Shown piece after piece: positions 1 to 9,687 of a DNA stretch of 64,000 nucleotides. Source of the stretch: an uncultured Amylibacter sp. (GTDB lineage Bacteria > Pseudomonadota > Alphaproteobacteria > Rhodobacterales > Rhodobacteraceae). The stretch's first letter is position 1. Every line of letters starts with the position of its first letter. The stretch lies in NCBI GenBank assembly GCA_947497475.1, contig CANMGS010000005.1:1-64000 (forward strand), in the 5' to 3' direction. The notes under the pieces are model-generated. The model worked only from the letters and a program-made list of their open reading frames with translations, made no database searches and was not told the DNA's origin. The translations under genes and the position numbers were made by a program.

Positions 1-258
1 GCTGGCAGTGATGAGTTCGTCTTCCGAGAAGGTGATGAGCGTCTTGTGATCACGGACTTTGATGCACTTGATGATGCGGAGCAGTTGATCTTTGAAAATA
101 CAGTTGAGATTACGGACTTTGCAGATCTGATAGCCAACCACATTCAACAAGTGAACAGCAATATCATTATTAATGATGGCGCAGGCAACGAGGTGGTTCT
201 GTTGAACACAAACCTTGGCGACTTGGATGCTGCGGACTTCGAATTCTTCTTCGTGTAA
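1..258 (+). CDS. RTX-type secreted protein, C-terminal end (5' part outside window)
   Basis: The reading frame is open from base 1 and ends at 258, giving the last 85 residues of a protein. They match almost residue for residue the C-termini of the two large RTX proteins at 47842 and 52192: a short segment beginning AGSDEF, then VITDFDALDDAEQLIF, then an uncharged hydrophobic end after NLGDLDAADF. In RTX proteins such a tail, after the glycine/aspartate nonapeptides, is the uncleaved type I secretion signal. This copy ends in EFFFV instead of DFLFL. Homology to the 52192 copy continues about 15 bases past the stop, which points to recent duplication. Type I export is inferred; no ABC/MFP exporter lies in the window. 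Confidence 0.85.
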   Translation, partial: AGSDEFVFREGDERLVITDFDALDDAEQLIFENTVEITDFADLIANHIQQVNSNIIINDGAGNEVVLLNTNLGDLDAADFEFFFV

Positions 259-273
259 GAAAAAGCTTAAGCC

Positions 274-322
274 GTCTGTAGGTCTAATATTGCCGATTTA
301 GATCGGTACAGACTTTATTTTT
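274..322 (+). terminator. Probable rho-independent terminator of the partial RTX gene
   Basis: GTCTGTA at 274-280 pairs with TACAGAC at 307-313. A small inner hairpin (CCGA/TCGG) lies between them and a T-rich run follows directly. It begins 15 bases after the RTX stop codon. Confidence 0.55.
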
Positions 323-426
323 TAAATAAAGTGTTTTGAACAGGCCGGGCATTGACTATGTTCGGCCTGAATCATGTCTTGTGCATATTTTTTAAAATAG
401 CTGAATTACCCCGCGGAGTTTTTTGA

Positions 427-1533
427 ATGAAAAAACGTATTATATACGTCGTTACGCTTGCCGAAATGGGGGGGGCCCAAAATCATGTTCTTGAATTGGC
501 GAAAGGTTTCTGTGCAGATTTTGATGTAGAAGTCGCTGTAGGTAATGATGGGTATCTAGTAGATCAACTTAAAGCTTTGAATATTGTCTGTCATGTTATC
601 CCACAAATCAAACGGTCAATTTCACCTTTTAGTGATTTGAAAGCTGTTGGTGCATTGCGCCGTCTTATCCGAGATCGTGCGCCTGCAATTATGCATGCAC
701 ATAGTTCCAAAGCTGGTTTATTGGTTCGTTTGGCAGCGAAGTTAGAAGGTGTTCGATCTATTTATTCGGTCCATGGTTGGGCTTTTGATGTTGGTGTTGA
801 TTTCAAACGAAAATTGATTGTTTGGCCTGTTGAAGCTTTTGCATCATTTTTTTCAGATAGGTTGGTTTGTCCTACAGAGTATGATCGTCAGTTAGCCCTA
901 AAAACTTTACCCGTTAAAGAGAGGCAAATTTCGATTATCCCTTATGGCATTTCAGAAGAGGGAAAAATTGCAGAACCAAAAGAGAATGCAGATGAACCAA
1001 TTATCATTATGCCGGCACGTTTTTCAGAACAAAAAGATCAAGAAACATTGATCAAAGCTGCCGCCTTGTTAAATGATATGTCGTTTCGGCTGCAACTGAT
1101 TGGTGATGGACCGAACAGGCTAAATTGTGAAGACCTTGCAAAGCGATTGGGTGTGGAACATAAGGTTGATTTTTTAGGTACACGTAGCGACCTTGGGGAT
1201 TTGTTGGCGCAGGCACAAATCTTTTGTTTGTGTACGAATTACGAAGGTTTGCCACTTTCGATCATGGAAGCGATGCGGGCGGGGCTGCCGACAGTGGCAA
1301 CAGATGTTTCGGGCGTAAAGGAAGAAATTGATCACGACGTAACAGGGTTTTTGGCGCCACATAAAGGTGCCGAAGAAGTTTCTGTGCATTTGCGAAAACT
1401 GATTTCTGACAGTGAATTAAGAGGCCAGATGGGTGCGGCTGCCCGTAAGAAATTCTCGGCGGAATTTGCGAACCACGTTATGTATGGCAAACTTGGTGCT
1501 TTGTATAATGATATGATTACAGGTTCTAATTAA
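427..1533 (+). CDS. GT4-family glycosyltransferase
   Basis: A 368-residue GT-B fold glycosyltransferase of the GT4 family, expected to transfer a sugar from a nucleotide donor onto a lipid-linked oligosaccharide at the cytoplasmic face of the membrane. The N-terminus has the typical start MKKRIIYVVTLAEMGGAQNHV, with the GGAQ acceptor-side loop. The donor-binding half carries an intact E-x7-E motif (EGLPLSIME, about residues 272-280) followed by the usual GLPTVATDVSG segment. The stop codon abuts the start of the next gene with no gap, so it is probably cotranscribed with the sulfotransferase and Wzy-like gene. The sugar specificity cannot be read from the sequence. Confidence 0.9.
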   Translation: MKKRIIYVVTLAEMGGAQNHVLELAKGFCADFDVEVAVGNDGYLVDQLKALNIVCHVIPQIKRSISPFSDLKAVGALRRLIRDRAPAIMHAHSSKAGLLVRLAAKLEGVRSIYSVHGWAFDVGVDFKRKLIVWPVEAFASFFSDRLVCPTEYDRQLALKTLPVKERQISIIPYGISEEGKIAEPKENADEPIIIMPARFSEQKDQETLIKAAALLNDMSFRLQLIGDGPNRLNCEDLAKRLGVEHKVDFLGTRSDLGDLLAQAQIFCLCTNYEGLPLSIMEAMRAGLPTVATDVSGVKEEIDHDVTGFLAPHKGAEEVSVHLRKLISDSELRGQMGAAARKKFSAEFANHVMYGKLGALYNDMITGSN

Positions 1534-2376
1534 ATGACAGATACTGCGGTAAAATATTTTTTTGTGGGCGTTGGAAAATGTGGAACGTCCTGGATTTATG
1601 AATTTTTACGTCGCCATAATATTATCGCGACACCATCGATTAAAGAACCTTATTTGGTGAATGAAGATGCTAAACGCCGCGAGGAGTTAATACGTCAATT
1701 ATACAATCCAAAAGCAGATCAAGATTTGGCGGACTTTTCCAATGTCTATTACTGGGATGATGAAAATGCAGAAAAGATTTTGCAAATAAACCCAAATGCA
1801 AGAATAATTGTTACCGTCAGGAAGCCGTCTGAACGGATAAAATCTCATTTTGCATTTTTAAAGCGAAGCGCTTTGATTCCTGAGGGTATACGCTTAGATC
1901 AATACCTAGATGATGGCGATTCATACAGTTTGGTTAAGCGATCAGAGTACTCATCGGTTTTAGATAGATATGTAAAAGCATTTGGTCGTGATAATGTTTT
2001 GTTGCTGCCACTTGAGATGCTGAAAGAAAATCCACAAAATTATGCAGACATTTTGCTGAGCTTTTTAGGGTGTCCAAAGCATGTTTTGACTGATGAAGAT
2101 AAATCACCTGTTCTTGCTGCCGCGCGTGTGCGTGTGAAGTTATTTGTGAAGTTTGCAAAATGGCTTGCGATGATTTTGCGTTCTTTTGGTATGCTATCTT
2201 TATTAGGGTATTTCAAAAGAATGAAACTAGTACGTACAATTCTTTACCGACCTGTCGACGAAAAAGAGCAGATGGATTTCGGAAAATTAGACCAACACAT
2301 TAATGAACTCGACGAAACCTATCTTGAGCTGTTAAAAGATTGGAATGTGAATTTTTTGACTGATAGTAAAAGCTAA
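1534..2376 (+). CDS. Sulfotransferase (PAPS-dependent), exopolysaccharide locus
   Basis: A 280-residue soluble sulfotransferase. The 5'-phosphosulfate loop is visible at the N-terminus (FFVGVGKCGTSWIYEFL) and the 3'-phosphate binding segment further in (IIVTVRKPSERIKSHF). These two elements bind PAPS in this superfamily. It starts immediately after the stop of the GT4 gene and is followed by a membrane protein of the polymerase type, so the likely job is to sulfate a sugar of the exopolysaccharide. Together with the genes at 5538 and 46873 it is one of three sulfotransferases in the window. The acceptor is unknown. Confidence 0.88.
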   Translation: MTDTAVKYFFVGVGKCGTSWIYEFLRRHNIIATPSIKEPYLVNEDAKRREELIRQLYNPKADQDLADFSNVYYWDDENAEKILQINPNARIIVTVRKPSERIKSHFAFLKRSALIPEGIRLDQYLDDGDSYSLVKRSEYSSVLDRYVKAFGRDNVLLLPLEMLKENPQNYADILLSFLGCPKHVLTDEDKSPVLAAARVRVKLFVKFAKWLAMILRSFGMLSLLGYFKRMKLVRTILYRPVDEKEQMDFGKLDQHINELDETYLELLKDWNVNFLTDSKS

Positions 2377-2421
2377 TATTGGTTTTACAATTTCGGCGCA
2401 TATAAATGGTTGTTGAACGTT

Positions 2422-3549
2422 ATGATTGAGATCGTCTTTAGTGCGTTATTATATTACTCGCTATTTTTTGTAGCAGCGTCAGCAATTCGGCCCATCAAGA
2501 TTGAAACGATTGCGTTTTCCGTTATCTATCTTTTGATCTTACTTGCATTGGCTGTAGTTAATTTTGAGCTGAATCTAATAGAACAAAAGTTTGCATCGAC
2601 TTTTGCATATGAACGATACTTGGGTATTGAAACCCATATTAATGGCAATTTTTTATTCCAGGCATGGGTATCATCTCTTGCATATTTCCTGACCCATTCT
2701 TGGCAGGCGTCTATTGGCGTAAATCTGGCATTGTTTGCCGGGTTAGCGTTGTTGATGGATCGCTTGCGGTTTGTTTACATCTTGCTGTTCTTATCGCCAG
2801 CAATTGTGCATATTTCTATTTTTGCGTTGCGCGATGTTATTATGGCGGCGACGATGTTCTTTTTTTGCTTGTATGTGCTCGCACAAAAACGCCCCAATAT
2901 ATTGGTCGTAATATTCATGTTGGTCATTTTGTATATGCAAAGGCCAGAATTGATTGGGGTCATATTGATTACTTATGGCGCTATATATTTCAGAGAATTT
3001 AGCGTAGTTCAAAAGACTGCACTGATTATCTTTTTGGTTCTTTGTATTGTGCTTGTTTTACCTAAATTGCCAATCCTTTTAGGCTTACCCGCAGCCTCGT
3101 CTATTCTAACTTTGCCTGATGTATTGCTAACGTTTTCACAAGCACGTGCAGATCGATGGACAAACACTGACGGGTCTGACACGGCTATTCTATCTGGCGG
3201 ACTAACGGCGATCCCATTTCTGCTGCGTTACCCAATTCAGGTTTTTGCATTCTTTATTTCGCCGCTACCTATAGATTTCAAAGGTTTTTCAAGTTTGGTA
3301 TTCGCAATTGATAGCGTGATTTTCGTTTGGATATTACGAAAGTTTTGGAAGTTGGCCGATCGCCGTCATAAAATATTTTTGATGGTTTATATACTGACGA
3401 GTGCATTCTTTATGGCAAATTATGGAAATTTGTTCCGGGTGAGAATGCCGTGTTATTTGATTATGTTCTCGGGTTTTTTGGTTTATTACCGATCATTACC
3501 CGAAAACCCAGAGTTTAAAATAATAGAGAGAATTATAAAGAGGGCTTGA
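2422..3549 (+). CDS. Polytopic membrane protein, probable O-antigen/EPS polymerase (Wzy-like)
   Basis: A hydrophobic protein of about 375 residues with roughly ten predicted membrane segments and short loops, including one longer loop near residues 225-255 with an RADRW segment. This size and topology fit a Wzy polymerase that joins lipid-linked repeat units in the periplasm, and a locus containing Wzx-like, Wza and Wzc proteins needs one. Sequence motifs for Wzy are poor, so the call rests on topology and context. I chose ATG 2422; an in-frame TTG at 2410 would add four residues, and neither has a clear ribosome binding site. An O-acetyltransferase or ligase is a less likely alternative. Confidence 0.65.
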   Translation: MIEIVFSALLYYSLFFVAASAIRPIKIETIAFSVIYLLILLALAVVNFELNLIEQKFASTFAYERYLGIETHINGNFLFQAWVSSLAYFLTHSWQASIGVNLALFAGLALLMDRLRFVYILLFLSPAIVHISIFALRDVIMAATMFFFCLYVLAQKRPNILVVIFMLVILYMQRPELIGVILITYGAIYFREFSVVQKTALIIFLVLCIVLVLPKLPILLGLPAASSILTLPDVLLTFSQARADRWTNTDGSDTAILSGGLTAIPFLLRYPIQVFAFFISPLPIDFKGFSSLVFAIDSVIFVWILRKFWKLADRRHKIFLMVYILTSAFFMANYGNLFRVRMPCYLIMFSGFLVYYRSLPENPEFKIIERIIKRA

Positions 3550-3610
3550 TATGCAAACCCCCTTTAATTCGTTATATATACGCGCCTAAATTTATAGATC
3601 GTTTTGTGAG

Positions 3611-4480
3611 TTATTGTTCTGTGGCCAAACGTAATAGGTATTTCCCGTACCCAGTTTTAGACATCATCTCGCCTTGGCGTTGGACGATGTCAGCTGTGAT
3701 CCATCCTTGGTGAAATGCGATTTCTTCGAGACAAGCAATTTTCAAACCTTGGCGTTGTTCAATGGCTTCAATGAAGTGAGAAGCTTGTAATAATGAATCA
3801 TGTGTCCCTGTATCAAGCCAAGCCATGCCTCGCCCCATAAGTTCTACAGTTAAGCTGCCCTCATCAAGGTAGCGTTTATTAATGTCAGTGATTTCATATT
3901 CACCGCGTGCCGATGGTTCTAGTTCTTTGGCGTATTTGACGACATTGCTGTCATAGAAATAGAGACCTGTAACTGCATAATTCGATTTTGGTTCGGTTGG
4001 CTTTTCTTCGATTGAAACGGCTTTGTGATCTTTGTCGAACTCAACAACACCGTAACGTTCGGGATCGCTTACTGGATATGCAAACACTGTTGCGCCAGTT
4101 TCACGGCCTTTTGCGTTTTGTAACAGCTTACCAAGCCCGTCACTGTAAAAGATGTTGTCGCCCAAAATAAGACAGCAGCTTTCCCCAGCAATGAATTCTT
4201 CGCCTAAGATAAACGCTTGGGCCAGACCATTGGGTTCTGGTTGTTCTACGTATTGGATGTCGATGCCCCATTGTTCTCCAGTGCCCAAAAGCCGTTGGTA
4301 TAATGGTAAGTCGAAAGGTGTGGAGATAATCAAGATGTCCCGAATGCCTGCAAGCATAAGAACGGAAAGAGGATAAAAGATCATTGGCTTGTCATAAACA
4401 GGCAGTAATTGCTTGCTAACGGCAAGTGTAAGCGGATGCAGGCGTGTGCCAGAGCCGCCAGCTAGTATGATACCCTTCAT
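3611..4480 (-). CDS. rfbA: Glucose-1-phosphate thymidylyltransferase
   Basis: A 289-residue RmlA/RfbA enzyme that makes dTDP-glucose from dTTP and glucose 1-phosphate, the first step of dTDP-deoxysugar synthesis. The N-terminus is the diagnostic [18 protein letters not shown] nucleotide-binding signature, and the length matches the family. I chose ATG 4480 because the protein then starts at this signature and overlaps the rfbB stop by four bases (ATGA). It is the last gene of a coupled minus-strand operon running from the epimerase at 8457. No rfbC or rfbD is present in the window, so the final dTDP-sugar is uncertain. Confidence 0.95.
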   Translation of the reverse strand: MKGIILAGGSGTRLHPLTLAVSKQLLPVYDKPMIFYPLSVLMLAGIRDILIISTPFDLPLYQRLLGTGEQWGIDIQYVEQPEPNGLAQAFILGEEFIAGESCCLILGDNIFYSDGLGKLLQNAKGRETGATVFAYPVSDPERYGVVEFDKDHKAVSIEEKPTEPKSNYAVTGLYFYDSNVVKYAKELEPSARGEYEITDINKRYLDEGSLTVELMGRGMAWLDTGTHDSLLQASHFIEAIEQRQGLKIACLEEIAFHQGWITADIVQRQGEMMSKTGYGKYLLRLATEQ

Positions 4481-5538
4481 TTTCGTGTTCCTATCCGTTC
4501 TAAGGTCGCTGCGCCGTCTGTAACTTCTGTACACCATTCAAGATTATTTAAGTACCATGAAACTGTTTGGTCTATCGCTTCATCAAAACTTTTGCTTGGT
4601 TCCCAACCCAGTTCTTTTTTGATTTTACTTGCATCAATCGCATAGCGACGATCATGGCCAGGGCGGTCCGTTACAAAAACCAATTGATCTGCATATGAAC
4701 CTTGGTTCAGTGGGCGTTTCGCATCAAGTACTGCACAAACGGCTTCAACCATTTCGACAGTACTGCGCTCGTTATTTGTACCGATATTATAAGTTTCGCC
4801 AGGTACGCCTTTTTCAAGTGCTTTTAAAATACCAGAAACATGATCACCGACATACAACCAATCACGAATAGCACCGCCATCACCATAAACAGGAATATCT
4901 TGGCCTGCGAGTGCACGTAGAATGATCACGGGGATTAGTTTTTCGGGATATTGGTATTCGCCATAATTATTTGAACAGTTGGTGATCAAAACAGGCATAT
5001 CGTATGTGTGATACCAAGCGCGTACTAGCATATCAGAGGATGCCTTGCTGGCAGAGTAGGGGGAGCGTGGATCATATGGTGTGCTTTCCGAGAATAAACC
5101 CGTTTCCCCTAAGGATCCAAATACCTCATCTGTTGAGATGTGTAGAAACCTGAAATCTGCAGCTGCTGTTTTGTCCATTGATTTCCAATAGGCGAGGGAT
5201 TCCTCTAGCAGGTTGAATGTTCCCACGATGTTGGTTTGAATGAATTCTTCTGGGCCATCAATTGAACGATCTACATGACTTTCAGCCGCAAGGTGCAGCA
5301 CTTTTGTTGGCTTGTATTTGGCAATTGTGTCTGCAATCGCCTGACGGTCACAAATATTAATATCCACATGAATGTGGCGGGGGTCGGTTTGAGCATCCCC
5401 AAGCGAGGATAGATTTCCTGCATAGGTCAGTGCATCAATGTTAATAACAGTATGCTCTGTGTCATTTATTAAATGTCTCACCAGAGCAGAGCCAATAAAG
5501 CCTGCACCACCTGTGACGAGTAAAGTGTCTGGTTTCAT
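4477..5538 (-). CDS. rfbB: dTDP-glucose 4,6-dehydratase
   Basis: A 353-residue extended SDR enzyme converting dTDP-glucose to dTDP-4-keto-6-deoxyglucose. It shows the NAD-binding GGAGFIGS motif near the N-terminus, the [12 protein letters not shown] segment typical of RfbB, the STDEVFG catalytic region, a YSASK catalytic YxxxK motif and [14 protein letters not shown]. The start is ATG 5538, inside a TGATG overlap with the sulfotransferase stop; an upstream in-frame TTG at 5550 is less likely. It overlaps rfbA by four bases. RfbA and RfbB together supply the keto intermediate for rhamnose, fucose or amino-deoxysugars. Confidence 0.95.
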   Translation of the reverse strand: MKPDTLLVTGGAGFIGSALVRHLINDTEHTVINIDALTYAGNLSSLGDAQTDPRHIHVDINICDRQAIADTIAKYKPTKVLHLAAESHVDRSIDGPEEFIQTNIVGTFNLLEESLAYWKSMDKTAAADFRFLHISTDEVFGSLGETGLFSESTPYDPRSPYSASKASSDMLVRAWYHTYDMPVLITNCSNNYGEYQYPEKLIPVIILRALAGQDIPVYGDGGAIRDWLYVGDHVSGILKALEKGVPGETYNIGTNNERSTVEMVEAVCAVLDAKRPLNQGSYADQLVFVTDRPGHDRRYAIDASKIKKELGWEPSKSFDEAIDQTVSWYLNNLEWCTEVTDGAATLERIGTRK

Positions 5539-6377
5539 CAAATTTTCCAATCTTTGATCGAGCGATCTAACATTATTTCTAAAGCGTCTAAGTCTTTACG
5601 AAGCCCGTTTTCCAACAACCATGCCCGATCATCACTTGATAACGTTTCTTTGGGTGTATTTGGATTTGGTTTTCCAAATATGAGTGCTTTTAACGGGGTG
5701 TTTTTCAGCCAATTCACAACACTATAAAGGCGCATAGATCGCAAAGTTTGTGCAACGATGTTTGTGATTTTTGCAATGTAGTAATTTGGACTTGTGGCCG
5801 CTTCGTAATATTTGCTTTTTAAATGATCAGGTATAACAATATCTGGCAGTTTTAGAAATTCGTTCAGGTCTGTGGTAAATGCCTCGGGATTGTCCGCCAA
5901 ATCTTTTGTTAGCAAGACTTGTACATTTTCTTTACCAAAAACCTGCCACCAGTGCTCTAAGCGTTGCGCATATAGGCTGCCTGTTAAAAGGTTGTTTTCC
6001 TGCACTGCTTTGCGAAATCCACCCCGAATTTGTCCGTAACGCTTCAGATGTAAATATAAAGAATGTGTTCGAACTGCAGGGTCGCGTAGAATGACTACAA
6101 TTGGGATCATTCCTAGAGCTTCTTGGATCCGCTCAGGGGTGTGCGGGTCTTCGAAATAGGTTGGGGCGACTTCTATCGTCAATGCATCCGATTTGGCGTT
6201 TTTAAAATGGCTTGAATACCATTTTAGGCCTTTGGCATGGTATTGATCGAAGAAAAAAGTTTCCTTGACGCCTTCGGGTAAGTCAACATCATCGCGGCTT
6301 TTTAAGTATTCATGAACCCATGAAGTGCCTGATTTACGAGGACCAACAATAAGGGCGTTTGGAAAAGAATTCGTCAT
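5538..6377 (-). CDS. Sulfotransferase (PAPS-dependent), exopolysaccharide locus
   Basis: A 279-residue sulfotransferase of the same broad family as the gene at 1534. It has the PAPS 5'-loop PNALIVGPRKSGTSWVHEYL at residues 5-24 and the 3'-phosphate segment VVILRDPAVRTHSLYLHLKR near residue 95, plus the EVAPTYF segment common in bacterial sulfotransferases. It is embedded in the minus-strand operon: its start overlaps the Wzx-like stop by one base (TAATG) and its stop overlaps the rfbB start. That tight coupling makes a role in sulfating the exopolysaccharide repeat unit likely. The modified sugar is unknown. Confidence 0.88.
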   Translation of the reverse strand: MTNSFPNALIVGPRKSGTSWVHEYLKSRDDVDLPEGVKETFFFDQYHAKGLKWYSSHFKNAKSDALTIEVAPTYFEDPHTPERIQEALGMIPIVVILRDPAVRTHSLYLHLKRYGQIRGGFRKAVQENNLLTGSLYAQRLEHWWQVFGKENVQVLLTKDLADNPEAFTTDLNEFLKLPDIVIPDHLKSKYYEAATSPNYYIAKITNIVAQTLRSMRLYSVVNWLKNTPLKALIFGKPNPNTPKETLSSDDRAWLLENGLRKDLDALEIMLDRSIKDWKI

Positions 6378-7525
6378 TATTGTTTACCGTGTTCAACGTT
6401 TTTAGTTGCAGAAGATAAACGCCATAATAGCGCCCCGCATTCAGTTACGAGCAGGAGTACCACAGTCGTATTTGCGATCAAGGCTGTAAATATGATCACG
6501 CTAAATGTTGCCAAAACGATCAAGAAAAATTTTGACGTTGATAGCGACGTTTCATTGTAGATAGCGAAGATTTCATATGGGAAGATGATGTTTATCAGGG
6601 TTCTTATAACTGCGTAAAACGCTAGTAATTTGAAAAATGACGTGTCAAACGCAGTGGCAGATAAAAAATCCAATACGTTTGTAAAGTTCGCTAAGGCAGC
6701 AACGGTGCAGGCGAGGGCGCAAGCCGCAATGTTTAGAAGGCTTACCTTTTTATTTTCTGTCAATCGCGCCTGATTGACACCCGCAGCCAAATCTTTTTGC
6801 CCAAAACGCAACCAATAAAACGTTTGCCAATTGAAGAAGATATTAAAGCGCCAGACAACAACAACAGCTAGTAATTCCGGAGATGTTGCAAACAGAGACA
6901 GCAATACAACAAGAACATTATAGTATTGATTTACAGCGAGCACTCTAAATGCGCGACCTAAATCAGATATATTTGGTTTGACTGATTTGGTGCCAATAGA
7001 GAAAAACACAGCCCGTTCTTTGTAAATAAAACCTGCTAAGCCACATAAGGCTAATAATGCCATGGTGTATGTAAACCCGTTGGACACGAACACGAATAAA
7101 GCAATAAATAGTAGGGTGAAATTATAAATCTTAAAACCAGTTTGGCGTGCAAATCCAGAACGCACCAATTCCGAAACTGAGATTATTGTTAGAAAGATTA
7201 TACACAGAACGAATACTGGTAATGTTTCTGGTGCATTTGCCGAATAATACTGAGCGCAAAGGATCCCAATTCCTAATAGGGTTGAGCCTAAAAACCATGG
7301 GCCTAATCGCCAATCCATAATATCTTTTGGGGGGGTTGTAACAAGTTTTTGCCCTATACCCAGACCTGCGAATGGGATCATGATCTGTGCAGTAGATAGC
7401 ATTGCAAGATATAGAATCGCGATATTTGGTTCTAAAACAATGCCAGCAACGGTGACGTTTACCAAAGATGCACCAAGTGCAACAACCTTAAAAAGAACCG
7501 CAGAAATAATGCGCGAATTTGACAT
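6377..7525 (-). CDS. Polysaccharide flippase-like membrane protein (Wzx-like)
   Basis: A 382-residue polytopic membrane protein with about ten to twelve hydrophobic segments. The N-terminal part (ISAVLFKVVALGASLVNV, then a long segment with AMLSTAQIMIPFAGLGIG) resembles the MATE/MOP polysaccharide transporter family, which flips undecaprenyl-linked repeat units. No short signature proves it, so the call rests on topology, length and position between the epimerase and sulfotransferase genes. The chosen start ATG 7525 overlaps the epimerase stop by one base; an upstream in-frame start at 7555 is less likely. Confidence 0.7.
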   Translation of the reverse strand: MSNSRIISAVLFKVVALGASLVNVTVAGIVLEPNIAILYLAMLSTAQIMIPFAGLGIGQKLVTTPPKDIMDWRLGPWFLGSTLLGIGILCAQYYSANAPETLPVFVLCIIFLTIISVSELVRSGFARQTGFKIYNFTLLFIALFVFVSNGFTYTMALLALCGLAGFIYKERAVFFSIGTKSVKPNISDLGRAFRVLAVNQYYNVLVVLLSLFATSPELLAVVVVWRFNIFFNWQTFYWLRFGQKDLAAGVNQARLTENKKVSLLNIAACALACTVAALANFTNVLDFLSATAFDTSFFKLLAFYAVIRTLINIIFPYEIFAIYNETSLSTSKFFLIVLATFSVIIFTALIANTTVVLLLVTECGALLWRLSSATKNVEHGKQ

Positions 7526-8457
7526 TATTTTCCGTACCCAATTTGACGAAGCCAACCCAAAACATCTTTAATACCTGTATCAATATCTATTTGGGGCGCC
7601 CATCCCGTTAAATTTTGAAAATGACTGATATCAAGTATAGATTTTGAAATATCTGCAGAACGTGTTTCTGTACGCTCCACATCAAGAGGGCGATCTATCT
7701 GGCTTTCTAGTGCCGATACGATGTCATTTAAACTGGCACCTGACCCAGAGCCTACATTTGCAATATAATTCGCTTCCTTTTGCGTCATAGCTACTTTCAC
7801 GGCCCGCGCGAAGTCCTTTGCATGGATGAAATCGCGCACTGCAGACCCATCACCAAAGATTTTCATTGGCTCGCCATTTAATGCTTTTGCAGCAAACACG
7901 CTGATCACACCCTGATTGGCTTCTGGGTTTTGCCGAGGGCCATATGGATTTGACAAGCGTAAGGCACAATATTCAAGGCCATGAAGATGATGGAATAAAT
8001 GCAAATAGTTCTCGATTGCCAACTTCACGATACCATAAGAACAAATTGGTTTCGCAATTACTGTTTCAGGCGTTGGGCAAACGGGTGTCGGCCCATAAAC
8101 AGCACCGCCAGACGATACAAAAACGATACGTTTAATTTTCTTTTCTACGCATTTTTCAAGAAGTTTAACGGTGTTCGATAGATTGCTTTCTATATCATAC
8201 ACCATATTCGCATTTGAAGAATGTACGGTTACAGTTGTTAAACAATGTACAACATAATCCGCACCCTCCAGGGCTTCGTCTATTGCTGAGCTTTGTGTGA
8301 AATCACCTGATACAAACCGTATGTCGGGGTTCATATTGCGATATTTTTCTGGACTGCGGCCAAAAACAGTCACTGGCGTTTTCGCATCAGCAAATACATC
8401 ACTGATATAGCTGCCTAAAAAGCCATTTCCCCCAATAATGCATACTCTACCGATCAT
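7525..8457 (-). CDS. NAD-dependent nucleotide-sugar epimerase/dehydratase (GalE-like SDR)
   Basis: A 310-residue extended SDR enzyme. The N-terminus IGRVCIIGGNGFLGSYI holds the GxxGxxG NAD site, SSGGAVYG gives the catalytic Ser region, and YGIVK is the YxxxK motif. The segment SNPYGPRQNPEANQGVI is typical of UDP-sugar 4-epimerases and related reductases. It heads the minus-strand operon that runs through the Wzx-like, sulfotransferase, rfbB and rfbA genes, so it may act on either a UDP-hexose or the RfbB keto product. The exact substrate cannot be told from the sequence. Confidence 0.85.
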   Translation of the reverse strand: MIGRVCIIGGNGFLGSYISDVFADAKTPVTVFGRSPEKYRNMNPDIRFVSGDFTQSSAIDEALEGADYVVHCLTTVTVHSSNANMVYDIESNLSNTVKLLEKCVEKKIKRIVFVSSGGAVYGPTPVCPTPETVIAKPICSYGIVKLAIENYLHLFHHLHGLEYCALRLSNPYGPRQNPEANQGVISVFAAKALNGEPMKIFGDGSAVRDFIHAKDFARAVKVAMTQKEANYIANVGSGSGASLNDIVSALESQIDRPLDVERTETRSADISKSILDISHFQNLTGWAPQIDIDTGIKDVLGWLRQIGYGK

Positions 8458-8660
8458 ATGGAAACCTTACACTAATGGAGTTCTTTTTAACAAATTCATG
8501 CGCACGTTTAATCTAAAACAATTGAAGATCATAGTATGTTTCAACCGCATTTTTAAAAACAGGCGCTTTTAAGCAACCTCGCATAATTATGATCTTTGAT
8601 CTTGTTGGTATTGCAGCGATATTGCATTAGTTACGACAAGTATCACTAAGGAATAGTATA

Positions 8661-9674
8661 ATGCGCAAAGTTCTGGTTACTGGTTCTGCAGGCTTTATTG
8701 GGTTTCATCTCAGTAAATTATTGCTTTCAGAGGGCTTTCAGGTTGTTGGATATGATGCGATTACTGATTATTATGATGTTCGCCTAAAAGAGCGACGTCA
8801 TCAGCAATTACTACAAAACCCGCATTTTTCCTGCACTATCGGAATGCTAGAAGATTTCGACAAGTTGAAAACCTTATGTGATGCGGAAAAGCCTGATGTA
8901 ATTGTCCATTTGGCGGGTCAAGCAGGTGTGCGTTATTCATTAGAAAACCCACGTGCTTATATTGAGTCCAATATTGTAGGCACATTCAATGTCATGGAAT
9001 GTGCGCGTGAATTGGGCGTTGATCATTTGCTTATGGCGTCTACGTCTTCTGTTTATGGCGCGAACGAAGAGATGCCGTATTCTGAATTGCATAAGGCAGA
9101 TGCGCAAATGACCATTTATGCAGCCACCAAAAAGGCGAACGAAGCTATGGGGCATTCCTATGCTCACTTGTGGAATTTGCCGACGACCATGTTCCGCTTC
9201 TTTACGGTTTATGGCCCATGGGGGCGTCCCGATATGGCGTTGTTCAAATTCACCAAAGGTATTATCGAAGACACACCTATTGATATCTACAACAATGGCG
9301 AAATGTTCCGTGATTTCACGTATGTTGAAGATTTGGTAAAAGGCATACGTTTATTAATTGATACCCCACCTGTACGTCCTGAAACAGCCGCTGATATTCC
9401 CGAAGGCGACAGTCTAAGTGCCGTTGCACCACACCGCGTCGTTAATATTGGCAATTCTGATAAAGTACGCCTTATGGATTTTGTTGAAGCGATTGAAGCA
9501 GAGCTTGGTAAGCCTGCCATTCGTAATTATATGGAAATGCAAGCAGGAGATGTGCCTGCCACTTGGGCCGACGCAAGCTTGTTGCAAAATTTAACAGGAT
9601 ATAAACCCCAAACAGATGTACGCGAGGGTGTGAAAAAATTCGTTGCGTGGTACAAAGACTACTACAACGTTTAA
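8661..9674 (+). CDS. UDP-glucuronate 4-epimerase-type SDR
   Basis: A 337-residue extended SDR enzyme that very likely interconverts UDP-glucuronate and UDP-galacturonate. Evidence: MRKVLVTGSAGFIGFHL NAD site, the family segment DAITDYYDVRLKERR, HLAGQAGVRYSLENPRAY, catalytic MASTSSVYG and YAATKKANE (YxxxK), and RFFTVYGPWGRPDMALFKFT, all typical of the CapI/LpsL group. A good ribosome binding site (AAGGAA) precedes the ATG. It is divergent from the epimerase at 8457 and followed 13 bases later by a UDP-sugar dehydrogenase, so the pair probably supplies uronic acid sugars to the exopolysaccharide. Confidence 0.9.
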   Translation: MRKVLVTGSAGFIGFHLSKLLLSEGFQVVGYDAITDYYDVRLKERRHQQLLQNPHFSCTIGMLEDFDKLKTLCDAEKPDVIVHLAGQAGVRYSLENPRAYIESNIVGTFNVMECARELGVDHLLMASTSSVYGANEEMPYSELHKADAQMTIYAATKKANEAMGHSYAHLWNLPTTMFRFFTVYGPWGRPDMALFKFTKGIIEDTPIDIYNNGEMFRDFTYVEDLVKGIRLLIDTPPVRPETAADIPEGDSLSAVAPHRVVNIGNSDKVRLMDFVEAIEAELGKPAIRNYMEMQAGDVPATWADASLLQNLTGYKPQTDVREGVKKFVAWYKDYYNV

Positions 9675-9687
9675 GGCGTCCTGAATT

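Noticed and set aside
2664-3002. A 112-codon frame inside the Wzy-like gene
   Set aside because: It overlaps the membrane protein in another frame and lacks a gene-like composition.
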